Of a stretch of 27,511 bases of DNA, positions 22,629 through 27,511 are shown piece after piece. Source of the DNA: RGIG5952 sp045603485 (GTDB lineage: Bacteria > Verrucomicrobiota > Kiritimatiellia > RFP12 > JAAYLN01); contig JAZUMF010000114.1 of NCBI GenBank assembly GCA_045603485.1, positions 1 to 27,511 of the forward strand, read 5' to 3'. A program made the position numbers and the translations under genes. A model generated the notes under the pieces. That model had not been told where the DNA came from and did not search any database. It was given only the letters and a program-made list of their open reading frames with translations. Positions within the stretch are counted from its first letter, which is position 1. Each line of letters opens with the position of its first letter.

Positions 22629-24167
22629 GTGAAACGACATGTGAAGTCGGCATCGCTGGCATTGATTATCTGTGCGGCGTCGGTGTTTGCAGAATCTGCT
22701 TACGAAGATGTTGTAAAAAAGGAATACCACTTCGCTGAGTGGGGAGGAACAACAAAGGCAGAGTATTCGCATTGCCTTAAGCGTGTTCCACTGGAATCGC
22801 TTGTTCTGCCAACGAACGGAATGGATATCGTAGTCAGGCATAAGGAAGATCGGCTGCTTGTCTTTTCAAAAGGCAAGACGCTGATAGATGTGCGTACCTC
22901 GGCACATGACAGCATCCTCGCCGCCCATGCTGTACTGATTGAACGTTTCTCATTGATGGCCTCGACGAGATTGATGAGATCTTGTCAAACCATTGGCGAC
23001 GTCTGCTTTGTGGATACGGGCGAAGGTTGGTCGAGCGTGGTCTTTGCCCGCAACAACGTGGAGGTGGATGTATCTTCGCGGACGTCTCTGATAAGTGCAA
23101 TGGACATAGCAGCGCAGATCGATCGTGCGGTAGTATTGGATTCTTATGCCACAGATGCCACCGGTACGACGCTCGACAGGGCGCTGCCGCACGCCGATGG
23201 AGAAATTCGGGGTCCGTCCCCAATGTGTACGAATGCCATAATTGTAAATGCCGATTTGGCAAGAAAATTGTTGGACATAGAACGAGTTATGAAGGTCGTC
23301 CGCAGCCCTCAGGGTTCTTCAATGAACGAAGTCGGTGGTCCTAAGACTATAGACGAAGCTCGTAGGTATTTGTATAAGCATGTGAACATGGCGTATCCGC
23401 CTGTTGCGTGCGTAGAGTACGACAACGTGTTCTTTTTCTCTGGCGGCACATCCACGCGGCCCGTCAAGGACTTTAGTTCTGGCTTTGCCATCAAGAAAAA
23501 CCGTCGTCCCATATTTGGCTGGGAAGACAATCGATGCGATGAGATTGGCCAGTTGACCGAAAAGGCTATCGAGGAGAATCATAATAATGCCATGTTGAAC
23601 AAGGCGCAAACTGAGCTTTCCAGAATGAAGGAACATTACGGCGCTTATGTCATTGAACCCACAAATGCCTTGTTCCAGGACGACGACAAGGAAGCCAGTG
23701 TCAACAAGTTTGCTGACAGCGCGTCGCCGTTGCATGATGGTGTGGGCACAAACCATGTCGTTGCGCTGGCAAAGGACGATCTGCTTTCTTTTTTCGACTC
23801 CGTAGAGGCGCAAGGCACGAACGTTTGCCTGAAGTTTAAGGCGCAAGGGGCACGTTATCTTTGTATCGCCAGCGGACGAGGAAACGGACACAAGATGTTG
23901 AGTTATGGGGAAACCATTATACTTCCGGAAGGCGGAACTCTTTCTCTGCACGAGAGACACAGCTCGCTGTCATTTGAGCCAATAAAGACCGCTTGCGGCG
24001 CAAGGGGCTTTCTCGTGAGAAAGAAAATGGATCTCAGAAGTTATGGGGAAAAAGAGGTGTTAGAGAAGAAAGGCTGTCTGCTGTTTGTCCAATCGGATGG
24101 CGACGGGGACGAAGACGATGATTCGTGCGCCTTTAAAGGCGTAGTGCTGAAAGCATTTCTTCCGTGA
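22629..24167 (+). CDS. P3: secreted protein with repeated beta modules and acidic tail
   Basis: Unknown function, 512 residues. GTG 22629 is preferred over ATG 22569 because AGGAGG (22615-22620) lies 8 bases before it and the signal peptide (VKRHVKSASLALIICAASVFA) begins there. Two similar strand-rich modules follow each other: DRLLVFSKGKTLIDVRTS, then SSVVFARNNVEVDVSSRT. Each is followed by a helix. P4 has the same module as SVLLFVRGGIVVDVRNND. The C-terminus holds GFLVRKKMDLRSYGEK and an aspartate-rich stretch (DGDGDEDDDS), perhaps metal-binding. No enzyme motif is recognised. Confidence 0.7.
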   Translation: MKRHVKSASLALIICAASVFAESAYEDVVKKEYHFAEWGGTTKAEYSHCLKRVPLESLVLPTNGMDIVVRHKEDRLLVFSKGKTLIDVRTSAHDSILAAHAVLIERFSLMASTRLMRSCQTIGDVCFVDTGEGWSSVVFARNNVEVDVSSRTSLISAMDIAAQIDRAVVLDSYATDATGTTLDRALPHADGEIRGPSPMCTNAIIVNADLARKLLDIERVMKVVRSPQGSSMNEVGGPKTIDEARRYLYKHVNMAYPPVACVEYDNVFFFSGGTSTRPVKDFSSGFAIKKNRRPIFGWEDNRCDEIGQLTEKAIEENHNNAMLNKAQTELSRMKEHYGAYVIEPTNALFQDDDKEASVNKFADSASPLHDGVGTNHVVALAKDDLLSFFDSVEAQGTNVCLKFKAQGARYLCIASGRGNGHKMLSYGETIILPEGGTLSLHERHSSLSFEPIKTACGARGFLVRKKMDLRSYGEKEVLEKKGCLLFVQSDGDGDEDDDSCAFKGVVLKAFLP

Positions 24168-24346
24168 CTTCAAAGAGACTTGTCTAATAAATATTTGATA
24201 AACTGTTCACTGCTTTTATGTCAGTTCCGTATTCCGGAAAAATCGGGGTTCGACAAATTATAATGCGTAATGGCAGGGTGGTGCTGGGAAGACAAATGTT
24301 GTACGTTGTCCCAAGTGTTAACAGCATCAAATAAGGGAGGTTTAAT
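24168..24346. promoter_or_regulatory. intergenic region with possible P4 promoter
   Basis: TATAAT is present at 24259-24264 without a convincing -35 box. An 8-bp palindrome TTCCGGAA (24232-24239 region) lies just upstream. GGAGG at 24336-24340 is the P4 ribosome binding site. Confidence 0.35.
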
Positions 24347-26074
24347 ATGAAGATTCGGCTTGATATTGTGTTTAAGTTGTTTTTATCCTTCTGGGGCGCA
24401 AGCTGTATAGTATCGGCTTTAGCCGAAGTGGAACCTGGCAATTCGTACCGTGATAGTTCTGCGACGAACATTTACCGATGCATGACAGGTGAAAGTTCGC
24501 AAACTTTGTTTACTTCGGTGTCTAACACGACAGATGTAGTTGTTGGTGGCCTTTTGAAAGATGGCGAGATGCTTTTCGTTAAGGGGATGAGGGTTGAAGT
24601 GGAAAAGATGGATTTCTGCGTGCCGAGCGCCGCAGGTGGATTGACGCCATTGGACAAACAACTGGAGGGCAGACAGTATTTTCTGCGATTCACGGAGACT
24701 AACGGGGTTGGATTTATATGGACGGAGTTTGACAGCTTCTGTGGGGCTCTGAGATTTGCTGACCTGGCATGCACGCTGAGCTCTACCATGCCGGCTTTTA
24801 TGTTCAGGCAGAAATTGCGTGTTAATCAATCCGGTGTTGGTGATTGCCAAGTTGAACTGAGAGACAATGGAAGCGTATTGCTTTTTGTGAGAGGAGGAAT
24901 CGTCGTAGATGTTCGCAATAATGATATTGAGCTTGCCAAGGCGATAGATGAACTGATTTTGACGCGTACGAGTGAACGCTTAAAAGACTCCGTTGGCAAA
25001 TCTGGTTTAGGCAGGAATGGCGTGAAGGCGAGGCCTAGTGTGCGAGAGCTTTTCTCCGCTCATACGAACTCTGTTATCCGCATGAAAGATGTTGCTTCGC
25101 CCGAATCTGGTCGGGACAATGGCGTGGTTAATGGCTGTGAATTGCCACAGTTTATTGATGCCTTGGATAAGTGTGAGACCTTGTGGCGTTCCGGAAAATA
25201 CGAACAGCTCTATAGTTATGTCGGCAATATGGGATGGATGTACACAAAATCTATTCCTGTAACTATTCTTCTTGCTTTACGGGAAAAACATTTTAGCTGT
25301 CAATATGAGCTTGAGGCATTGTTGTTAAGGCAACTTACAAATGAAATATACGAGGTATTTTGCTGTATTCATCCGAATTTTATTTCACGAATTGCTAAAA
25401 TGGCTGATAATGCCGATGAAATGTCTAAGATTTTAATTGAAGTCGGGTATGATCCAGCATACAGAAAGGAAAATAAAAATCTTTTGAATGGCTATAAAGG
25501 TAAATGTGCTAAGTATTGGTGGCCGCGACAGTTTTCCGATGTTCCATACTTGGTTCCACATATAATGCACAAACAATCCAATATTGAAAAAGTAAGGTCG
25601 GTATGTAGAGAGCAGTCTACAAAGATATTGAGGAGAAAAGATATTGGATTTAATGTCTTTAATAATGAGATTAGTTTTCGACAGAAGAAAAATCTGCTTG
25701 ACGACTATGTTGATGCTATAGTCCAGTCTAATGATATAAGAAATTTAATAGATAGTCTCAAAGATCCAGCGGTTCAACTTAATGGATATTATGTATTGGC
25801 TATTCTTAGGAGAAATGAAGTAGAATCAAAAAAAATCCTTAAGGAGTATTTCTTGCGCGAGGATTCGTCGATTGACGCGGACGAGGCCAAGCGCATGGCG
25901 GTGTGGGCGCTCTTGCAGTTCGCCCACGACGACCCCGAGGTTGCGTCCTATCTGAAGCAATTGCCAAGTAAGATAGATAAAAGCAATTGGAAGACGCTAG
26001 CGTATCTAAAAGATGCAATTAATCATTTGGAGCAAGGGTGTAATCGTCATTTTTTGAAACGCGGTGTGAAGTAG
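24347..26074 (+). CDS. P4: secreted two-part protein, P3-like module fused to P2-like domain
   Basis: Unknown function, 575 residues. The signal peptide ends near VSALAEVEP. Residues about 25-225 hold a beta-rich region ending in the P3-type module VLLFVRGGIVVDVRNN. A linker of about 40 residues follows, then a domain homologous to all of mature P2 (from LPQFIDALDKCETLW). GGAGG is 6 bases before ATG 24347. The gene is a mosaic in composition: bases 25741-25860 are about 31% GC, while 25861-25920 are 63% GC (38 of 60), with the jump exactly where the block shared with P2 starts. Confidence 0.72.
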   Translation: MKIRLDIVFKLFLSFWGASCIVSALAEVEPGNSYRDSSATNIYRCMTGESSQTLFTSVSNTTDVVVGGLLKDGEMLFVKGMRVEVEKMDFCVPSAAGGLTPLDKQLEGRQYFLRFTETNGVGFIWTEFDSFCGALRFADLACTLSSTMPAFMFRQKLRVNQSGVGDCQVELRDNGSVLLFVRGGIVVDVRNNDIELAKAIDELILTRTSERLKDSVGKSGLGRNGVKARPSVRELFSAHTNSVIRMKDVASPESGRDNGVVNGCELPQFIDALDKCETLWRSGKYEQLYSYVGNMGWMYTKSIPVTILLALREKHFSCQYELEALLLRQLTNEIYEVFCCIHPNFISRIAKMADNADEMSKILIEVGYDPAYRKENKNLLNGYKGKCAKYWWPRQFSDVPYLVPHIMHKQSNIEKVRSVCREQSTKILRRKDIGFNVFNNEISFRQKKNLLDDYVDAIVQSNDIRNLIDSLKDPAVQLNGYYVLAILRRNEVESKKILKEYFLREDSSIDADEAKRMAVWALLQFAHDDPEVASYLKQLPSKIDKSNWKTLAYLKDAINHLEQGCNRHFLKRGVK

Positions 26075-26159
26075 TGTATTGATTTGTTAGTGTCATGAGA
26101 ATGTTATTATTGGACGCTTACTTGAACATGACAATAGATCGTTCCACGGCAGAAGAAAA
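25856..26159 (+). repeat. 304-bp duplicated block, copy B
   Basis: This is the partner of 22232-22535. It covers the end of P4 and 85 bases after its stop. Eleven of the 17 differences are in its first 105 bases, and seven of these cluster in a short stretch encoding the residues after HDDPE. The rest is almost identical, including non-coding DNA. Confidence 0.9.
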
Positions 26160-26256
26160 AGATCTTAGTTATTATACCAGCATGAATCTACCAAACCGTT
26201 TTTTTCGGCATGGGAGAAAGGATGAAGATTTTCCCGTCAATTTTCCGATACAATAA
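26095..26256 (+). CDS. possible 53-residue small ORF in the duplicated block
   Basis: ATG 26095 opens MRMLLLDAYLNMTIDRSTAE, the same as the frame at 22471 apart from Tyr to Arg, then diverges and ends 19 bases before P5. No ribosome binding site is visible. It may only reflect recent duplication of a non-coding block. Confidence 0.18.
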   Translation: MRMLLLDAYLNMTIDRSTAEEKDLSYYTSMNLPNRFFRHGRKDEDFPVNFPIQ

Positions 26257-26275
26257 AAGGAAAAGGAGGAAGGTA

Positions 26276-27511
26276 ATGAAAAGCTGTTTCATGATTTTTA
26301 TAGTTAGCCTAAGTTTGAATGCATTGGCTTTCCCGAAAGCGTCGGAAGCAGAAGTGACTGAATTTCGACGATTATTTCGCGAGTGCCTTGAGGATAATTG
26401 TAACAAGGAGTCATTCATGCTCGGTCGTAGGGATTTTGGTGGCTATAAGAAATTTTGTGGATTCGGGCTGGAAATCTGTGAGTTGATTTATTTGGAGTCT
26501 GTCAATGGGGATGTTGTTCGTGCTGTTCAAGCAGACAATAAGTATTCGCCATATGTAATTGGCATTGAAAGCCAAAGCATACTCATAGATCTTTGGTGTA
26601 TGTATACAATGCAGTTCTCTACGAGGTACACCGATGTGGACTTCATGTGGACAGAGGAACCAATACGACTACAGTGGGAGGGCGGAGCGCAACTCGCAAA
26701 CGAGAGGGCGTCATTCCTTGTTAAGGAGATGCGGATTGCAAAGCATGAGAATCGGCTAGTAGATGCACGAAGGGCTGCGGGAAATCTCCAAATTATGGGC
26801 GTGTTTGCATTTCCAACCCTGTTTAATGAGTTGATGCAAGGAAATGACGATGTTGTAGAGATATTGGCTAATGAGGAATGGCCCGTTGGTAATGCACCTA
26901 TTCTCAATAAAGAGGGACTCTTGAAATGGTGGAAGAAGAACTGTACGCGTTATGAACTGCCGCAACAATTTGCAAATTTCAGGGGCTCATCCCAGTTGGA
27001 GAAATGGAAGCGGATAGAAGGGCAAGATTGTAAAATCACGGTTTTTGACGCTCAGAATGGGATGTCGTCTCTTGCGGTAGACTCAGATGGTGCATCTCGA
27101 CTGACGCCTGGCGTGAGCTTAGCCTTTTCTGGCAGTGGCCAGCAAGAGGTGTCTTTGAGTGTAAACGGGATATCCATAAAGACCAACGTAGTCGAGTTTC
27201 AGGCCTATCAGAGGTCAATTGGCCTTACGACAATGCAGAATAAACTTACGCCAAATGGTTGTTCGCTCTTGGATGCTGGATTGGAGAACATGGCTTGGGT
27301 AATGTGGCAAAAGGACATTGTATTCCCGTCCAATGATGTAGATTGTGCTGTGTGGCGATGTCCAGCATCACTCGCTGTTGATACCTTGCGGTTTTATGTG
27401 CAGAGGTCAGATGCCTTGCGGTTTGACATTCTCAAAGGCGACATGGTAATAGCGAACTGCGATGCAACTGTGTTCAATACATGTAGTGAACAAATTGAAT
27501 CATTCATGTAT
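26276..27511 (+). CDS. P5: secreted protein with KDIVFP domain, cut by the window end
   Basis: The frame runs 412 codons from ATG 26276 to the last base without a stop, so it is partial. AAAGGAGGA lies just upstream. The signal peptide is MKSCFMIFIVSLSLNALA. The central part is helical (DARRAAGNLQIMGVFAFPTL, like an Arm/HEAT turn). From about residue 300 it matches the C-terminal half of P1: SIKTNVVEF, QNKLTPNG, MAWVMWQKDIVFPSND, and LRFDILKGDMVIAN. Function is unknown. It is one of five tandem genes with export signals in this array. Confidence 0.7.
   Translation, partial: MKSCFMIFIVSLSLNALAFPKASEAEVTEFRRLFRECLEDNCNKESFMLGRRDFGGYKKFCGFGLEICELIYLESVNGDVVRAVQADNKYSPYVIGIESQSILIDLWCMYTMQFSTRYTDVDFMWTEEPIRLQWEGGAQLANERASFLVKEMRIAKHENRLVDARRAAGNLQIMGVFAFPTLFNELMQGNDDVVEILANEEWPVGNAPILNKEGLLKWWKKNCTRYELPQQFANFRGSSQLEKWKRIEGQDCKITVFDAQNGMSSLAVDSDGASRLTPGVSLAFSGSGQQEVSLSVNGISIKTNVVEFQAYQRSIGLTTMQNKLTPNGCSLLDAGLENMAWVMWQKDIVFPSNDVDCAVWRCPASLAVDTLRFYVQRSDALRFDILKGDMVIANCDATVFNTCSEQIESFMY

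Noticed and set aside
23319..23960. 213-codon minus-strand frame opposite P3
   Set aside because: It is antisense to P3, which has a ribosome binding site, a signal peptide and modules shared with P4. The antisense frame has none of these.
1..27511. tRNA, rRNA, CRISPR array or insertion-sequence transposase
   Set aside because: No cloverleaf, ribosomal sequence, regularly spaced repeat array or transposase motif was recognised by eye. A tRNA or covariance scan was not possible here.

Overview
The window reads as a chromosomal piece of a Gram-negative-type bacterium. The best guess is a Verrucomicrobiota relative, Kiritimatiellia-like; this is inferred from gene content and not proven. The reasons are a McsA-McsB-ClpC protein-arginine-phosphorylation locus without ctsR, a cytoplasmic DUF4838-type glycoside hydrolase, a secreted LamG/InlB-repeat protein with the C-terminal domain common in that group, and a tandem family of secreted proteins I cannot name.

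Layout. (1) 1-947: no complete gene. There is a possible gene tail at 2-139, two diverged direct repeats (297-463 and 495-643) that each carry a minus-strand TTGACA-N17-TATACT promoter, hairpins, and an extended -10 promoter for mcsA. (2) 948-11894: a tightly packed plus-strand housekeeping run: mcsA, mcsB, clpC, an acyl-CoA synthetase, a parvulin-type periplasmic foldase, rsmA, mutS and thiN. Most genes overlap or sit a few bases apart, so this is probably one operon mixing protein quality control, rRNA methylation, mismatch repair and thiamine activation. A 38-bp duplication separates mutS from thiN. (3) 11905-14411: a convergent minus-strand pair, an SGNH hydrolase and a DUF4838 glycoside hydrolase, with its own promoter near 14490. 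(4) 14412-14919: a 508-bp gene-free stretch full of structure: an extended -10 promoter, a 13-bp inverted repeat that overlaps the -35 position at one end, several hairpins and two intrinsic-terminator-like hairpins. It looks like a regulated leader or a small RNA. (5) 14920-17580: a large secreted LamG / InlB-repeat / caspase-like / FN3 protein.

(6) 17626-17959: a compact element in which 34-bp inverted repeats (two mismatches) enclose one small winged-helix gene. (7) 18096-19518: an AbiEi-AbiEii (type IV toxin-antitoxin / abortive infection) operon with an extended -10 promoter and a 7-bp perfect hairpin just before the start codon. (8) 19523-27511: an accessory array of five secreted proteins (here P1-P5) plus one gene remnant. 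They share modules in different combinations. P1 and P5 share a domain with an AW-MW-KDIVFP signature. P2 and P4 share a C-terminal helical domain. P3 and the N-terminal part of P4 share a beta-rich module. P2 and P4 also share a 304-bp DNA block, about 94% identical, that runs past their stop codons. P5 is cut by the window end.

The housekeeping operon is ordinary. The most unusual material is the inverted-repeat winged-helix element, the leader before the caspase-like gene, and the modular secreted array next to AbiE.
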